Counted from the stretch's first letter, positions 28,150 to 39,647 are shown. The stretch is DNA of 64,000 bases from Aeromonas schubertii (GCF_000820105.1 NZ_CDDB01000049.1:1-64000); one strand, 5' to 3'. Made by a program: numbers and translations. Notes: generated by a model not told the origin, from the sequence alone.

Positions 28150-29385
28150 ATGAGCGGCATTAACAAGATAGTACTGGCCTACTCCGGCGGACTGGACACC
28201 TCGGCCATCATCCCCTGGCTGAAAGAGCATTACGACGCCGAGATAGTGGCGTTTGTGGCCGATGTGGGCCAGGAGCGCGACGACCTGGAAGGGATCGAGC
28301 AGAAGGCCATCGCCTCCGGCGCCACCAAGTGCATCATCAAGGATCTGCGCGAAGAGTTCGTCAAAGAGTACGTCTACCCGACCCTGAAGACCGGCGCCGT
28401 CTACGAAGGCACCTACCTGCTGGGCACCTCCATGGCCCGTCCGGTGATCGCCAAGGCCATGGTCGAGGCAGCCCTGGCCGAGGGTGCCGATGCCATCTCC
28501 CACGGCTGCACCGGCAAGGGCAACGACCAGGTGCGTTTCGAAGGGGCCGTGGCCGCCCTGGCGCCGCAACTGAAGGTGATCGCCCCGTGGCGGATCTGGG
28601 ACATGCGCTCCCGGGAAGATCTGCTGGCCTATCTGGAGGCCCGCAACATCCCCTGCAAGGCGACCCTGAAGAAGATCTACAGCCGCGACGCCAACGCCTG
28701 GCATATCTCCACCGAGGGTGGCGAGCTGGAGAGCACCTGGAACGAGCCCTCCGAAGCCGTGTGGCAGTGGACCGTGCCGGCCGAGCAGGCGCCGGATCAG
28801 CCGGAATACGTCAAGCTGACCATCGCCAAGGGCGAAGTGGTGGCGGTGGACGACCAGAAGCTGACCCCGCACCAGATCCTGATGACCCTGAACGAGCGGG
28901 CCGGCAAGCACGGCGTGGGTCGCATCGACATCACCGAGAACCGGATGGTGGGCATGAAGTCCCGTGGCTGCTACGAGACCCCGGGCGGTACCGTCATGGT
29001 CGCGGCCCTGCGCGCCATCGAAGAGCTGGTGCTGGACAGACCGACCCGTGCCTGGCGCGAGAAGCTGGGGGCCGAGTTCTCTCATCTGGTCTATGACGGC
29101 CGCTGGTTTACCCCCCTGTGCAAGGCGATCCTCGCCTCCGCCAACGCCATCGCCGAGGATCTCGACGGGGAAGTGGTGCTGAAGATGTACAAGGGCCAGG
29201 TCACCGCGACCCAGAAGAAGTCCCCCAACAGCCTCTACTCCGAGGACTTCGCCACCTTCGGTGCCGACGAGGTGTACGACCAGAGCCACGCCGAAGGCTT
29301 CATCCGCCTCTACACCCTGGCCAGCCGGATCCGCGCCATGAAGGAGCAGCATATGGCCATCGGGGGTGATCACACTCACGGTTAA
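28150..29385 (+). CDS. argG: Argininosuccinate synthase
   Basis: 411 residues. It condenses citrulline and aspartate with ATP. The ATP loop is '[11 protein letters not shown]' near residue 10; '[13 protein letters not shown]' and '[14 protein letters not shown]' are signatures. Ribosome site AAGGAG. Followed by a GC hairpin (29396-29415) and then a small unknown gene before argH. Confidence 0.98.
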   Translation: MSGINKIVLAYSGGLDTSAIIPWLKEHYDAEIVAFVADVGQERDDLEGIEQKAIASGATKCIIKDLREEFVKEYVYPTLKTGAVYEGTYLLGTSMARPVIAKAMVEAALAEGADAISHGCTGKGNDQVRFEGAVAALAPQLKVIAPWRIWDMRSREDLLAYLEARNIPCKATLKKIYSRDANAWHISTEGGELESTWNEPSEAVWQWTVPAEQAPDQPEYVKLTIAKGEVVAVDDQKLTPHQILMTLNERAGKHGVGRIDITENRMVGMKSRGCYETPGGTVMVAALRAIEELVLDRPTRAWREKLGAEFSHLVYDGRWFTPLCKAILASANAIAEDLDGEVVLKMYKGQVTATQKKSPNSLYSEDFATFGADEVYDQSHAEGFIRLYTLASRIRAMKEQHMAIGGDHTHG

Positions 29386-29395
29386 TACTAAGAAA

Positions 29396-29421
29396 GAGGG
29401 GGGGGCAGTCCCCTCCACTTT
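29396..29421 (+). terminator. Hairpin after argG, possible attenuator or weak terminator
   Basis: GAGGGG (29396-29401) can pair with CCCCTC (29410-29415) across an 8-base loop, followed shortly by CACTTTT. Weak T tract; it may reduce rather than stop read-through into argH. Confidence 0.4.
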
Positions 29422-29438
29422 TGAGACGGGAGACCGAG

Positions 29439-29726
29439 ATGAGTGAAGAGAAAATCTTAACTGTAATTCAGTATCTACATGGGAAATTCCCTTTTGCCGA
29501 GCATATTGAATGTCAGGCGTGTATCAAAACAGATGCTTATCTATTTAAGATCACTTCAGGTGACGTCTCGTTTTCATTGCGGTTAACGGGGTGCCTCATG
29601 GATAACTCCGTGTCGTACATAGTGAGTTTATTAGACCAACTTAATGTGGCTGATATGTCATGTGAGGATTCAAAGGTGGCCGCAACCGTCGGAGAAAATG
29701 GTCTTATCAGTAAGCATCCAAGCTGA
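29439..29726 (+). CDS. Small protein of unknown function inside the arg operon
   Basis: 95 residues from an ATG with GGGAG eight bases upstream (an in-frame TTG lies six codons earlier). Not recognised. It is soluble-looking, with four cysteines (in 'ECQACIK', 'TGCLMD' and 'MSCED') and a beta-rich middle. Codon use and base composition are clearly AT-richer than argG and argH on each side, suggesting an insertion. It lies after the argG hairpin and about 50 bases before argH, in the same direction, so it may be cotranscribed with argH. No function is proposed. Confidence 0.65.
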   Translation: MSEEKILTVIQYLHGKFPFAEHIECQACIKTDAYLFKITSGDVSFSLRLTGCLMDNSVSYIVSLLDQLNVADMSCEDSKVAATVGENGLISKHPS

Positions 29727-29776
29727 GAGATAAAAATCTTCGCATGAGTATCGGCTGGAATAAGAAGGAGAGCAGT

Positions 29777-31162
29777 ATGGCACTTTGGGGTGGGCGCTTC
29801 AGTCAGGGCGCAGACGCAAGATTCAAGCAGTTCAACGACTCACTGCGCTTCGACTACCGCCTGGCGGAGCAGGACATTCAGGGCTCCATGGCCTGGGCAC
29901 GCGCCCTGGTCAAGGTGGGGGTGCTGACCGCCGCCGAGCAGGAGACGCTGCAACAGGCCCTCGACGCTCTGCTGGTGAGCGTGCGTCTCGACCCCGAGCA
30001 GATCCTGGTCTCCGATGCCGAGGACATCCACTCCTGGGTTGAGGGCAAGTTGATTGACGCGGTCGGCGATCTCGGCAAGAAGCTGCACACCGGGCGCTCC
30101 CGTAACGATCAGGTGGCGACCGATCTCAAGCTCTGGTGCAAGGCGCAAGGCGAACTGCTGGCCGCCTCCATCACCGCCCTGCAACAGGGGCTGGTGGCCT
30201 CCGCCCGGGCCAACCAGGCCGCGGTGCTGCCCGGTTACACCCATCTGCAGCGGGCCCAGCCGGTCACCTTCGCCCACTGGGCCCTGGCCTATGTGGAGAT
30301 GCTGGAGCGGGACCACTCCCGGCTGCAGGATGCGCTGAAGCGCCTCGACACCAGCCCGCTCGGTTGCGGCGCCCTGGCCGGCACCGCCTACGCCATCGAC
30401 CGCGAAGCCTTGGCCCTGGACATGGGCTTTGGTGGTGCCACTCGCAACAGCCTGGATTCGGTCTCGGACCGGGATCACGTGGTGGAGTTGATGCACGTGG
30501 CGTCGCTGTCCATGACCCACCTGTCGCGCCTGGCCGAGGACCTTATCTTCTACAACACGGGTGAGGCGGGCTTTGTCGAGCTCTCTGACGCGGTCACCTC
30601 GGGCTCGTCCCTGATGCCCCAGAAGAAGAACCCGGATGCCCTGGAGCTGATCCGCGGCAAGGCCGGTCGGGTGGTGGGGGCCCAGGTGGCCATGCTGATG
30701 ACCCTCAAGGCACTGCCGCTGGCCTACAACAAGGACATGCAGGAGGACAAGGAGGGGCTGTTCGACGCGCTGGATACCTGGCACGACTGCCTCGACATGG
30801 CAGCCCTGGTACTGGTCGATCTCAAGGTCAACGGTGAGCGCACCAAGGCGGCCGCCCAGGGTGGCTACGCCAACGCCACCGAGCTGGCCGATTACCTGGT
30901 GGCCAAGGGGATTCCGTTCCGCGAGGCGCACCACATCGTCGGTGAGGCCGTCGTCTATGCCATCGGTGTGAAGAAGCCGCTGGAAGAGCTGTCGCTGGCC
31001 GAATTCCTGCGCTTCAGCTCGCTTATTGGTGAGGACGTCTATCCCAATCTGGAGCTGGAGGCGACCCTGGCCAAGCGGGTTGCCAAGGGCGGGGTGGCCC
31101 GCGAGCAGGTAGAGACAGCCCTGATTGCCGCAGAAACCTGGTTGGCCGGGCGGGTCGGCTAA
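29777..31162 (+). CDS. argH: Argininosuccinate lyase
   Basis: 461 residues starting [20 protein letters not shown] with AAGGAG eight bases upstream; an in-frame upstream ATG (29744) would add eleven residues and lacks a site. It splits argininosuccinate to arginine and fumarate. Signature '[15 protein letters not shown]' near residue 280. Not fused to an ArgA domain, unlike Vibrio ArgH. Last gene of the arginine operon. Confidence 0.97.
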   Translation: MALWGGRFSQGADARFKQFNDSLRFDYRLAEQDIQGSMAWARALVKVGVLTAAEQETLQQALDALLVSVRLDPEQILVSDAEDIHSWVEGKLIDAVGDLGKKLHTGRSRNDQVATDLKLWCKAQGELLAASITALQQGLVASARANQAAVLPGYTHLQRAQPVTFAHWALAYVEMLERDHSRLQDALKRLDTSPLGCGALAGTAYAIDREALALDMGFGGATRNSLDSVSDRDHVVELMHVASLSMTHLSRLAEDLIFYNTGEAGFVELSDAVTSGSSLMPQKKNPDALELIRGKAGRVVGAQVAMLMTLKALPLAYNKDMQEDKEGLFDALDTWHDCLDMAALVLVDLKVNGERTKAAAQGGYANATELADYLVAKGIPFREAHHIVGEAVVYAIGVKKPLEELSLAEFLRFSSLIGEDVYPNLELEATLAKRVAKGGVAREQVETALIAAETWLAGRVG

Positions 31163-31182
31163 TCGCTCTTCTCGTTTAAACA

Positions 31183-31213
31183 AGACGGCAACCCCAGGGT
31201 TGCCGTCTCTTAT
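31183..31213 (+). terminator. Terminator of the arg operon
   Basis: AGACGGCAACCC (31183-31194), CA, GGGTTGCCGTCT (31197-31208), then CTTATT. It lies between argH and a convergent gene. Confidence 0.85.
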
Positions 31214-31241
31214 TCCGGTACCAGGATGTGGGGGATTAGCT

Positions 31242-31697
31242 TCAGGCCTGAGTGGCCAGCAGCCTTCCTACTCCTTCACCACGACCACGGGGCAGGCTTT
31301 GACTCATCTCATCGAGAAAGCCGTTGAGATCCCCCTTTATCCCCAGCTGCTGGCGCAGGCTGTCAAAGGATTGCAGCAGGGTATCTCCACCGGCCCCGGC
31401 ACTGCCACGGGTCAGATCTTGCTGCAGCCTGGCGATCGCCTCATCCAGTGAGACCCCGGGGGAGCGCTCTCGCAAGGTATTCATCACCTCGCCCATGAAG
31501 TGATCGATGGCCGGGCGCTGGGTTTCGCCATTGGGATCGCTCGCACCCAGGCGGCGAAACATGCCCTGCAGGGTCGGAGGCAGAGGCTCACGGCGTGGCT
31601 CGGACTGCGCCTGCGGGGTTGCCGGTTTCTCCTTAAGCAGGGCGCCACCTATCTTGACGGCCAGGGAGACAAGGGGGAGCAGAGCTGTGATGGACAT
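31242..31697 (-). CDS. Hypothetical protein, 151 residues
   Basis: Starts MSITALLPLVSLAVKIGGAL with a GAGG ribosome site; the open frame extends 23 codons further upstream but without support. A hydrophobic N-terminal helix (residues 5-19) is followed by a proline/arginine-rich linker ('QSEPRREPLPPTLQ') and a helical C-terminal half. Not recognised as a known family. Composition is like its neighbours, so it appears resident. It converges on argH and is probably monocistronic. Confidence 0.6.
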   Translation of the reverse strand: MSITALLPLVSLAVKIGGALLKEKPATPQAQSEPRREPLPPTLQGMFRRLGASDPNGETQRPAIDHFMGEVMNTLRERSPGVSLDEAIARLQQDLTRGSAGAGGDTLLQSFDSLRQQLGIKGDLNGFLDEMSQSLPRGRGEGVGRLLATQA

Positions 31698-31805
31698 GGC
31701 CTCGATCCTCTGGGGGGGGTAACACACCACATCACTACTGCATGTGTCAGGCCATCTTTTAATCAAGAAGAGAGTTGGCGGTTAATGGACTGAGGCAGAA
31801 GCGAT

Positions 31806-33410
31806 TTATTCCTTTCGCTCGATACGCGCCACGGCGTGGGGTATGTCACAGGCGGCAAGGTGTTGCAGCCAGCGTATCTGATGGGGCTGCAGATCATCGC
31901 CGGGCCCCTTTACCTCTACCAGACAGTACGCTTCTTCGCGAAACAGGGCGAGATCCGGTTGGCCGCTGCGATTGCCGCGCAGATCGAAACAGAGGCGATC
32001 CAGCATGGCGAGCCGGTGGGCCAGGGGGATGTGGCGCAGGGCCAGCTCCAGCAACACTCGTGGCAGGCGTTCCCACTCGACCCAGGCGTTGAGTGTGCCG
32101 ACCTTCTCATCATAGCGATCCAGTAGCGCCTCCCAGCCGGCCGGAGCGGCCAATGATTGCCGCCGGGTGTCGATGAGGGCCTGGCGCCGCTCGCCGAAGC
32201 GACGGGAGAACATGTCGGCCGGAGCGCGCTGGTAGCGGTTGAAGAAGACGCCGGGCTGGGGGCTGAAGATGATGTCCCAGAAGGCAAGGCCAAACAGACC
32301 GTTGATAAGGGCATTCTCGCACCAGAAGCCTTGCCAGCCGTCGGCGTGCAGGGCGGCCAGGGTGGCCTCCTCGACCCGGCCCGGCCAGGAGGGCAGGGCC
32401 AGTGACCAGGTCGGGTGGGTCGGCCGGCGATGGCGCGTCACCTTGTCACCCCGAAGCCGGCAGAGCTTGTCTCTGAGCGGCCGGGTGACGGCGCGCTCCT
32501 CCTCGTTGTGCGGTGCCGCTTCCATCTCGGCAAGCAGTCGCTCGGCCTCGGCGAGCTCCCCTGCGACCAGCAACAGGCGCACCTGCCGCTCGCGGGAGGG
32601 AGATCGTTGGCAGGTGCGGTAGAGGGCGAGTGCCTGGGCGTTCTCACCGGCGCGCTCCAGATCCCGGGCCAGGGCCAGGCGCAGGCGCTCGTGGCGGGCG
32701 GCCAGCGGCGGCCAGTCGCTGGGCGGGGGAAGCTGCGCCAACCACGCACTGGCGACGGCCGGACCGCCCTGCTCGCGCGCCTGTTGCCAGCTGTCGTGCC
32801 AGGCATCGAGGGAGAGCCACTCCTCAAGACGTGTCCGGCTGTCGAACAGACGATCGGCGGGGAAGAGGGGATAGGGCTCGTAGCGGTAGTGGCCGAGATC
32901 CAGCAGTACGAACTCGGTGAGATCCTGCTCCCGGTTGCCGAAAAAGAGCAGCAGAAAGCGCCCCAGCAGGGGCTTATCCTCGACCTTCAGGGTCTGGAAG
33001 GGAAGTGTGGGCAGGGGCGTGTCGGCCAGTCGGGCCAGCCACTGCTCTTTTCGTTGCTCCTTGGGCAGCGATGGCGCCAGGGCGAGCAGCTCGGGACGGG
33101 TCAGCAGGGGGCCAAGTTCGCTCCAGCGTGGTGTGGCCAACCGGATCAGGCCCGCCTCGGCCAGTTCTGCCAGCGGCAGCTGGCCGATCTCGGGGTAGTG
33201 GAGCCTGTCGGCGCGAAACCACTCCCCTTTGCGCGACAGCAGGCGCACCAGCAGACAGGCAGCCGGGTGGGAGAGGGCGGCGAAGTGATGCAGCCAGCGC
33301 AACTCTTCGGGGAGCAAGAGATCCCCGTAGCGCTCCTCCACCCATGCCAGCAGCAGGCGGAAGTTGGTCAGATAGTAGTCCGGGGCGAGCTCAACCGATG
33401 TGGCCATCAT
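31806..33410 (-). CDS. VRR-NUC nuclease, bacterial FAN1 homologue
   Basis: 534 residues. The C-terminal VRR-NUC core has Asp486 in 'GQPDLALF' and Glu499-x-Lys501 in 'LVEVKGPGDDLQPHQIRWLQ', matching the D...ExK metal site of FAN1. The long helical N-terminal part matches the rest of bacterial FAN1, a structure-specific 5' flap nuclease for DNA crosslink repair. It overlaps the upstream EamA gene by 20 bases, so translation is probably coupled. The catalytic residues visible are intact. Confidence 0.85.
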   Translation of the reverse strand: MMATSVELAPDYYLTNFRLLLAWVEERYGDLLLPEELRWLHHFAALSHPAACLLVRLLSRKGEWFRADRLHYPEIGQLPLAELAEAGLIRLATPRWSELGPLLTRPELLALAPSLPKEQRKEQWLARLADTPLPTLPFQTLKVEDKPLLGRFLLLFFGNREQDLTEFVLLDLGHYRYEPYPLFPADRLFDSRTRLEEWLSLDAWHDSWQQAREQGGPAVASAWLAQLPPPSDWPPLAARHERLRLALARDLERAGENAQALALYRTCQRSPSRERQVRLLLVAGELAEAERLLAEMEAAPHNEEERAVTRPLRDKLCRLRGDKVTRHRRPTHPTWSLALPSWPGRVEEATLAALHADGWQGFWCENALINGLFGLAFWDIIFSPQPGVFFNRYQRAPADMFSRRFGERRQALIDTRRQSLAAPAGWEALLDRYDEKVGTLNAWVEWERLPRVLLELALRHIPLAHRLAMLDRLCFDLRGNRSGQPDLALFREEAYCLVEVKGPGDDLQPHQIRWLQHLAACDIPHAVARIERKE

Positions 33411-34317
33411 CGGCCACCTTGCGATAGCGCTTGCCGTATTTAAGCTGCTGAATGAGTAGCGCCGCTATGATGAGGCCCAGCCCTACCGGCGTTGCAGGGT
33501 GGATCTCCTCGCCGACCAACAGGCGCAGCAGCACCAGGGAGGCAAACGGTGAGATGAAGATGAGGTTGCTGATAGGGGCCGTATTGGTGGCGTGGCGCAG
33601 GGCCAGCAGCCAGAGCACGAAGGCAAACCCCATCTCGAACAACCCCACATAGATGGCGCCGGCCCACCCTTGCCAGGCGGTCAGCCTGAAGTCGGCCAGC
33701 ACGGCCGTGGCCACCACAATCCAGGGGATGCTGATGAGAAAGCCCAGCAGCAGGCTCACCACAGGGTCGCCCTGGTTGCGGGTGTTGAGGATCCAGTAGC
33801 CGGCCCAGATCAGGGTGGAGCAGAGTGCCAGGGCAACGCCGAGCGGATTATCGAACTGCAGGCCAAATACATCCCCCTTGGTGGCGATCACCAGGGCACC
33901 GAAGTAGCCCAGCACGATGGCTACGCCGTCGCGTCGACGCAGCGTTTGGCCGAGGAAGGGGACGGCCAGCAGGGAGAGGGTGATGGCCCAGGTGTAATTG
34001 AGGGTCTGGGCCTGCTGGGCCGGCAGCAGGTCATAGGCCTTGAACAGCAGCAGGTAATAGAGGAAGGGGTTGAGGGTGCCGAGGGCCAGATAATAGAAGG
34101 GGCGGGCCTTCATATACTCCCCGAGCAGTGCCAGTTTGCCCTGGCGGGCGACTATGCCAAACAGGGTCAGCGCCGAGGTGCAGGCGGCAACCAGCAGCAG
34201 TTGTACCGGCTGGAAGTATTGCAGGGAGAGCTTGAAGGCAGTGGCCACAGTCGACCACATGGCGACGGTGCACAGGGCGTAGAGGTAGGCCTTCTTCTGG
34301 TCTTTCATGAGATCCAT
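33391..34317 (-). CDS. EamA/DMT-family transporter
   Basis: 308 residues, about ten membrane helices in two EamA halves. The first begins 'YLYALCTVAMWSTVATAFKL', the second near 'LGVALALCSTLIWAGYWILN'. Exporter of unknown metabolite. Starts at 34317 and 34308 (Met4) are both possible. First gene of a two-gene unit with the VRR-NUC gene, its end overlapping that gene's start; divergent from the S10 operon. Confidence 0.88.
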   Translation of the reverse strand: MDLMKDQKKAYLYALCTVAMWSTVATAFKLSLQYFQPVQLLLVAACTSALTLFGIVARQGKLALLGEYMKARPFYYLALGTLNPFLYYLLLFKAYDLLPAQQAQTLNYTWAITLSLLAVPFLGQTLRRRDGVAIVLGYFGALVIATKGDVFGLQFDNPLGVALALCSTLIWAGYWILNTRNQGDPVVSLLLGFLISIPWIVVATAVLADFRLTAWQGWAGAIYVGLFEMGFAFVLWLLALRHATNTAPISNLIFISPFASLVLLRLLVGEEIHPATPVGLGLIIAALLIQQLKYGKRYRKVADDGHIG

Positions 34318-34411
34318 TCTTCGGCTGGGCGACGGGGAGGGTCGAGTCTAACAGACTTGCCAGGCCAGCTGGAGATGAGTGCCAAATTGAGCAATAACTG
34401 CGCTTTCCAGG

Positions 34412-34439
34412 TTGCGTCAGGTGTGAAAATCGGTATAAT
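34412..34439 (+). promoter_or_regulatory. S10 operon promoter
   Basis: TTGCGT (34412-34417), 16-base spacer, and a perfect TATAAT (34434-34439). About 170 bases upstream of rpsJ, leaving room for a structured leader. Confidence 0.7.
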
Positions 34440-34445
34440 GCCCTC

Positions 34446-34925
<480 letters not shown>

Positions 34926-34947
34926 TTACGGAAAGAGGTTGATAACA

Positions 34948-35580
34948 ATGACAATCGGTCTTGTAGGTCGCAAAGTGGGTATGACTCGCATCTTCACCGA
35001 AGATGGCGTTTCTATCCCCGTGACCGTTATCGAAGTTGAAGCTAACCGTGTAACTCAGGTCAAGTCTGTTGAAACCGACGGCTACAACGCTATCCAGGTT
35101 ACCACTGGCGCCAAGAAAGCCAGCCGTGTGACCAAGCCGGAAGCTGGCCACTTTGCCAAAGCTGGTGTTGAAGCCGGCCGCGGTCTGTGGGAATTCCGTC
35201 TGAACAACGGTGAGACCTTCAGTGTTGGTAGCGAGCTGAAAGTTGATCTTCTCGCTGACGTTAAGCTGGTAGATGTTACCGGTACTTCCAAGGGTAAGGG
35301 CTTCGCCGGTACTGTTAAGCGCTGGAACTTCCGCACCCAGGACATGACCCACGGTAACTCCCTGTCCCACCGTGTACCTGGCTCCATCGGTCAAAACCAG
35401 ACCCCGGGCCGCGTATTCAAGGGCAAAAAGATGGCTGGCCATCTGGGCAATGAGCGTGTAACCACTCAGAACCTGGAACTGGTCCGCGTTGACGTTGAGC
35501 GCAACCTGCTGCTGATCAAAGGCGCAGTACCGGGCGCTACCAACGGTGACGTGATCGTTAAACCCGCCGTCAAAGCGTAA
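34948..35580 (+). CDS. rplC: 50S ribosomal protein L3
   Basis: 210 residues from ATG 34948 (AGAGG nine bases upstream), [16 protein letters not shown]. An early 23S rRNA-binding protein near the peptidyl-transferase centre. The loop '[20 protein letters not shown]' contains the glutamine methylated in E. coli L3. Second gene of the S10 operon. Confidence 0.98.
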   Translation: MTIGLVGRKVGMTRIFTEDGVSIPVTVIEVEANRVTQVKSVETDGYNAIQVTTGAKKASRVTKPEAGHFAKAGVEAGRGLWEFRLNNGETFSVGSELKVDLLADVKLVDVTGTSKGKGFAGTVKRWNFRTQDMTHGNSLSHRVPGSIGQNQTPGRVFKGKKMAGHLGNERVTTQNLELVRVDVERNLLLIKGAVPGATNGDVIVKPAVKA

Positions 35581-35597
35581 CGTCTGAGGAGATAGTA

Positions 35598-36203
35598 ATG
35601 GAATTGGTAATGAAAGACGCCCAGAGCGCTCTTCAAGTTTCCGAAACTACCTTCGGGCGTGAATTCAACGAAGCCCTGGTTCACCAGGTCGTCGTTGCCT
35701 ACGCTGCTGGTGCTCGTCAGGGTACCCGCGCGCAGCTGACTCGCTCCGAAGTATCTGGTGGCGGCAAGAAGCCGTGGCGTCAGAAGGGTACCGGTCGTGC
35801 CCGTGCTGGCTCTATCCGCTCCCCGATTTGGCGTTCCGGTGGTGTGACCTTCGCAGCCAAGCCGCAAGATCACAGCCAGAAAGTCAACAAGAAGATGTAC
35901 CGCGGTGCCATCCGCAGCATCCTGTCCGAGCTGGTTCGTCAAGAGCGCCTGATCGTTGTCGAGAAATTCGGCATCGAAGCTCCGAAGACCAAGGCTCTGA
36001 CTGCCAAGCTGAAAGAGATGGAGCTGTCCGACGTTCTGATCGTGACTGCTGAAGTCGATGAGAACCTGTTCCTGGCTGCTCGCAACCTGTACAAGGTCGA
36101 CGTGCGTGACGTTGCCGGTATCGATCCGGTCAGCCTGATCGCTTTCGACAAGGTTCTGATGACTGCTGATGCAGTTAAGCAAATCGAGGAGATGCTGGCA
36201 TGA
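35598..36203 (+). CDS. rplD: 50S ribosomal protein L4
   Basis: 201 residues. L4 binds 23S rRNA, reaches into the exit tunnel, and in this bacterial class also represses its own operon through the S10 leader. The extended loop '[20 protein letters not shown]' is typical. Its stop overlaps the rplW start by four bases. Confidence 0.98.
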   Translation: MELVMKDAQSALQVSETTFGREFNEALVHQVVVAYAAGARQGTRAQLTRSEVSGGGKKPWRQKGTGRARAGSIRSPIWRSGGVTFAAKPQDHSQKVNKKMYRGAIRSILSELVRQERLIVVEKFGIEAPKTKALTAKLKEMELSDVLIVTAEVDENLFLAARNLYKVDVRDVAGIDPVSLIAFDKVLMTADAVKQIEEMLA

Positions 36204-36502
36204 TCCGTGAAGAGCGTCTGCTGAAAGTTCTGAAGGCTCCGCACATCTCTGAAAAGAGCACCATGGTCGCCGAGCACCAGAACACTATCGTGTTCAAGGT
36301 TGCTACCGACGCTACCAAGGCGGAAATCAAAGCCGCAGTTGCGAAACTGTTCGAGGTCGAAGTTGAGACCGTCCGTACCCTGAACATGAAGGGTAAGACC
36401 AAGCGCACTGGTGCGCGCGTAGGCCGTCGTTCCGATTGGAAAAAGGCTTATGTGACCCTGAAAGCTGGTCAGGACATCGACTTCATGGGCGCAGCCGAGT
36501 AA
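36200..36502 (+). CDS. rplW: 50S ribosomal protein L23
   Basis: 100 residues, start [21 protein letters not shown]23 sits at the tunnel exit and docks trigger factor, SRP and the Sec channel. Starts inside the end of rplD (ATGA overlap). Confidence 0.98.
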   Translation: MIREERLLKVLKAPHISEKSTMVAEHQNTIVFKVATDATKAEIKAAVAKLFEVEVETVRTLNMKGKTKRTGARVGRRSDWKKAYVTLKAGQDIDFMGAAE

Positions 36503-36517
36503 GAGGAGTTCTGAAAA

Positions 36518-37339
36518 ATGGCAATCGTTAAGTGCAAGCCTACTTCTCCGGGCCGCCGCCACGTCGTCAAGGTCGTCAACCAGGACCTGTACAAGGGTAA
36601 GCCCTTCGCAGCCCTGCTGGACAAGAAAGAAAAGACCGGTGGTCGTAACAACAACGGCCGCATCACCACTCGTCACATCGGTGGTGGTCACAAGCAGCAT
36701 TACCGTATCGTTGACTTCAAGCGCAACAAAGACGGTATTCCTGCCAAGGTTGAGCGTCTGGAATACGATCCGAACCGTACCGCTAACATCGCCCTGGTGC
36801 TGTATGCAGACGGTGAGCGTCGTTACATCCTGGCCCCGAAAGGCCTGAAGGCTGGTGACGCTATCGCCTCCGGTTCTGACGCCGCCATCAAGGTAGGTAA
36901 CACCCTGCCGATGCGCAACATCCCGGTTGGTACCACTGTACACGCCGTTGAGATGAAGCCGGGCAAAGGTGCCCAGATGGCTCGTTCTGCTGGTGCTTTC
37001 GTTCAGATCCTGGCTCGTGAAGGCAACTACGTTACCCTGCGTCTGCGCTCCGGCGAAGTTCGCAAGGTGCTGGCTGACTGCCGCGCCACCATCGGCGAAG
37101 TCGGCAATGCCGAGCACATGCTGCGTCAGCTGGGTAAAGCTGGTGCCAGCCGCTGGCGTGGTATCCGCCCGACCGTTCGCGGTATGGCGATGAACCCGGT
37201 CGACCACCCGCACGGTGGTGGTGAAGGTCGCAACAAGGGTATCCAGCCGGTATCCCCGTGGGGCCAGAAGGCTAAGGGCTTCAAGACCCGTAAGAACAAG
37301 CGTACCGACAAGTACATCGTACGTCGTCGTAACAAGTAA
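36518..37339 (+). CDS. rplB: 50S ribosomal protein L2
   Basis: 273 residues. It binds 23S rRNA and is needed for subunit joining and peptidyl transfer. The conserved C-terminal block '[15 protein letters not shown]' holds the functionally important histidine. S10 operon. Confidence 0.98.
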   Translation: MAIVKCKPTSPGRRHVVKVVNQDLYKGKPFAALLDKKEKTGGRNNNGRITTRHIGGGHKQHYRIVDFKRNKDGIPAKVERLEYDPNRTANIALVLYADGERRYILAPKGLKAGDAIASGSDAAIKVGNTLPMRNIPVGTTVHAVEMKPGKGAQMARSAGAFVQILAREGNYVTLRLRSGEVRKVLADCRATIGEVGNAEHMLRQLGKAGASRWRGIRPTVRGMAMNPVDHPHGGGEGRNKGIQPVSPWGQKAKGFKTRKNKRTDKYIVRRRNK

Positions 37340-37346
37340 TTGTTAA

Positions 37347-37640
<294 letters not shown>

Positions 37641-37650
37641 GGGGTAAATG

Positions 37651-37995
37651 ATGGAAGCTATCGCTAAACACCGTTTCGCCCGTACTTCTGCACAGAAGGC
37701 TCGCCTGGTCGCTGATCAAGTACGTGGTCTGCCGGTAGACAAGGCTCTGAACATCCTGGCATTCAGCCCGAAAAAGGCTGCTGTGCTGGTGAAGAAGGTG
37801 CTGGAATCTGCCATTGCTAACGCCGAGCACAACGAAGGTGCCGACATCGACGCACTGCGTGTTGCTACTATCATGGTTGACGAAGGTCCGACCATGAAGC
37901 GCATCCGTCCTCGTGCTAAAGGTCGCGCGGATCGTATCCTGAAGCGTACCGCTCACATCACTGTAGTGGTATCCGACGCTAAGGCTGGGAGATAA
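37651..37995 (+). CDS. rplV: 50S ribosomal protein L22
   Basis: 114 residues from the second of two adjacent ATGs (37648, 37651): GGGG is six bases from the second but too close to the first, and [20 protein letters not shown] aligns with other L22. The beta-hairpin '[18 protein letters not shown]' lines the exit tunnel and is where macrolide resistance changes arise. Confidence 0.97.
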   Translation: MEAIAKHRFARTSAQKARLVADQVRGLPVDKALNILAFSPKKAAVLVKKVLESAIANAEHNEGADIDALRVATIMVDEGPTMKRIRPRAKGRADRILKRTAHITVVVSDAKAGR

Positions 37996-37998
37996 GCA

Positions 37999-38709
37999 AT
38001 GGGTCAGAAAGTTCATCCTAATGGCATTCGCCTGGGTATTACCAAGCCTTGGAATTCTACCTGGTACGCGAACTCCAAAGACTTCGCTGACAACCTGTAC
38101 AGCGATTTCCAAGTACGCCAGTTCCTGACCAAGGAACTGAAAAACGCTTCTCTGTCCAAGATCACCATCGAGCGTCCGGCCAAGAGCATCCGTGTGACCA
38201 TTCACACCGCTCGTCCGGGCATCGTGATCGGCAAGAAAGGCGAAGACGTTGAGAAACTGCGCAAGGCTGTTGCCCAGATCGCTGGCGTGCCTGCTCAGAT
38301 CAACATTTCCGAAGTCCGCAAGCCGGAGCTGGACGGTCAACTCGTTGCCGACAGCATCACTTCCCAGCTGGAACGTCGCGTTATGTTCCGTCGCGCCATG
38401 AAGCGCGCCGTACAGAACGCCATGCGTCTGGGTGCCAAGGGCATCAAGGTTGAAGTTTCCGGTCGTCTGGGCGGCGCTGAAATCGCTCGTACCGAATGGT
38501 ACCGCGAAGGTCGTGTGCCCCTGCACACCCTGCGTGCCGACATCGACTATGCAACTTCTGAAGCCCACACCACCTACGGTGTGATCGGCGTTAAGGTTTG
38601 GATCTTCAAGGGTGAAGTTCTGGGTGGTCTGGCTGCCGTTAACGCTGCCGCTGCTCAAGAGCAAGCTCCTGCAAAGCCCAAGCGCGAAAACAAACGCCGC
38701 GGTAAGTAA
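37999..38709 (+). CDS. rpsC: 30S ribosomal protein S3
   Basis: 236 residues. The KH domain motif '[15 protein letters not shown]' binds RNA; S3 forms part of the mRNA entry channel and its helicase function. The C-terminal tail is rich in Ala and Lys. Four bases after rplV. Confidence 0.98.
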   Translation: MGQKVHPNGIRLGITKPWNSTWYANSKDFADNLYSDFQVRQFLTKELKNASLSKITIERPAKSIRVTIHTARPGIVIGKKGEDVEKLRKAVAQIAGVPAQINISEVRKPELDGQLVADSITSQLERRVMFRRAMKRAVQNAMRLGAKGIKVEVSGRLGGAEIARTEWYREGRVPLHTLRADIDYATSEAHTTYGVIGVKVWIFKGEVLGGLAAVNAAAAQEQAPAKPKRENKRRGK

Positions 38710-38722
38710 GGAGATTCGGTAA

Positions 38723-39136
38723 ATGTTGCAACCTAAGCGTACTAAATTCCGCAAGATCCATAAGGGTCGTAACCGCGGTATGGCCACTTCCGGTAACGAA
38801 GTCTCCTTCGGTTCCTTTGGCCTGAAAGCGACCACTCGTGGCCGCCTGACTGCTCGTCAGATCGAAGCAGCTCGTCGTGCTATGACTCGTCACGTTAAGC
38901 GTCAAGGCAAGATCTGGATCCGTGTGTTCCCGGACAAGCCCATCACCGAAAAGCCCCTCGAAGTTCGTATGGGTAAAGGTAAGGGTAACGTGGAATACTG
39001 GGTCGCTCAGATCCAGCCGGGCAAAGTCCTGTACGAGATGGACGGTGTTCCTGAGGCTCTGGCACGCGAAGCGTTCGCCCTGGCCGCAGCCAAACTGTCT
39101 GTTCAGACCACTTTCGTAACTCGGACGGTGATGTGA
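38723..39136 (+). CDS. rplP: 50S ribosomal protein L16
   Basis: 137 residues, [20 protein letters not shown]. Placed near the A-site tRNA elbow. The loop '[20 protein letters not shown]' is conserved. Its TGA overlaps the rpmC ATG. Confidence 0.98.
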   Translation: MLQPKRTKFRKIHKGRNRGMATSGNEVSFGSFGLKATTRGRLTARQIEAARRAMTRHVKRQGKIWIRVFPDKPITEKPLEVRMGKGKGNVEYWVAQIQPGKVLYEMDGVPEALAREAFALAAAKLSVQTTFVTRTVM

Positions 39137-39327
39137 TGAAAGCACAAGATCTGCGCCAAAAGAGCGTTGAAGAACTGAACCAGGAACTGCTGGCCAAGCT
39201 GCGTGAGCAATTCAACATGCGCATGCAAGCTTCCACCGGTCAACTGGCTCAGACTCACACTCTGAAACAAGTGCGTCGCGACATCGCGCGCATCAAGACT
39301 GTACTGACTGAGAAGGCAGGTGCGTAA
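39136..39327 (+). CDS. rpmC: 50S ribosomal protein L29
   Basis: 63 residues, [19 protein letters not shown]. Two-helix protein near the tunnel exit. The ATG overlaps the rplP stop (ATGA-type coupling), and its stop overlaps the rpsQ ATG by one base. Confidence 0.98.
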   Translation: MKAQDLRQKSVEELNQELLAKLREQFNMRMQASTGQLAQTHTLKQVRRDIARIKTVLTEKAGA

Positions 39328-39575
39328 TGACTGACAAGATCCGTACTCTGCAGGGTCGTGTAATCAGCGACAAGATGGACAAGTCCATCACTGTTGCCAT
39401 CGAGCGCAAGGTAAAGCACCCGATCTACGGTAAGATCATCAAGCGTACTACCAAGCTGCACGTGCACGACGAGAACAACGAGTGCAAGGCTGGCGATCTC
39501 GTGGAAATCCGCGAGTGCCGCCCGCTGTCCAAGACCAAGTCCTGGACCCTGGTTGGTATCGTAGAAAAGGCCTAA
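39327..39575 (+). CDS. rpsQ: 30S ribosomal protein S17
   Basis: 82 residues, OB-fold 16S rRNA-binding assembly protein. '[20 protein letters not shown]' matches the family. Last gene of the S10 operon before the terminator. Confidence 0.98.
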   Translation: MTDKIRTLQGRVISDKMDKSITVAIERKVKHPIYGKIIKRTTKLHVHDENNECKAGDLVEIRECRPLSKTKSWTLVGIVEKA

Positions 39576-39594
39576 GTCAGGTTCTTTCTAGCTC

Positions 39595-39625
39595 AAACGG
39601 CCCCTGCTGGGGCCGTTTGTTTTTT
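39595..39625 (+). terminator. Terminator of the S10 operon
   Basis: AAACGGCCCC (39595-39604), TGCT, GGGGCCGTTT (39609-39618), G, T6. Strong, and followed by a separate spc promoter. Confidence 0.92.
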
Positions 39626-39647
39626 AGGCTACCTTTTCGAAAATACC

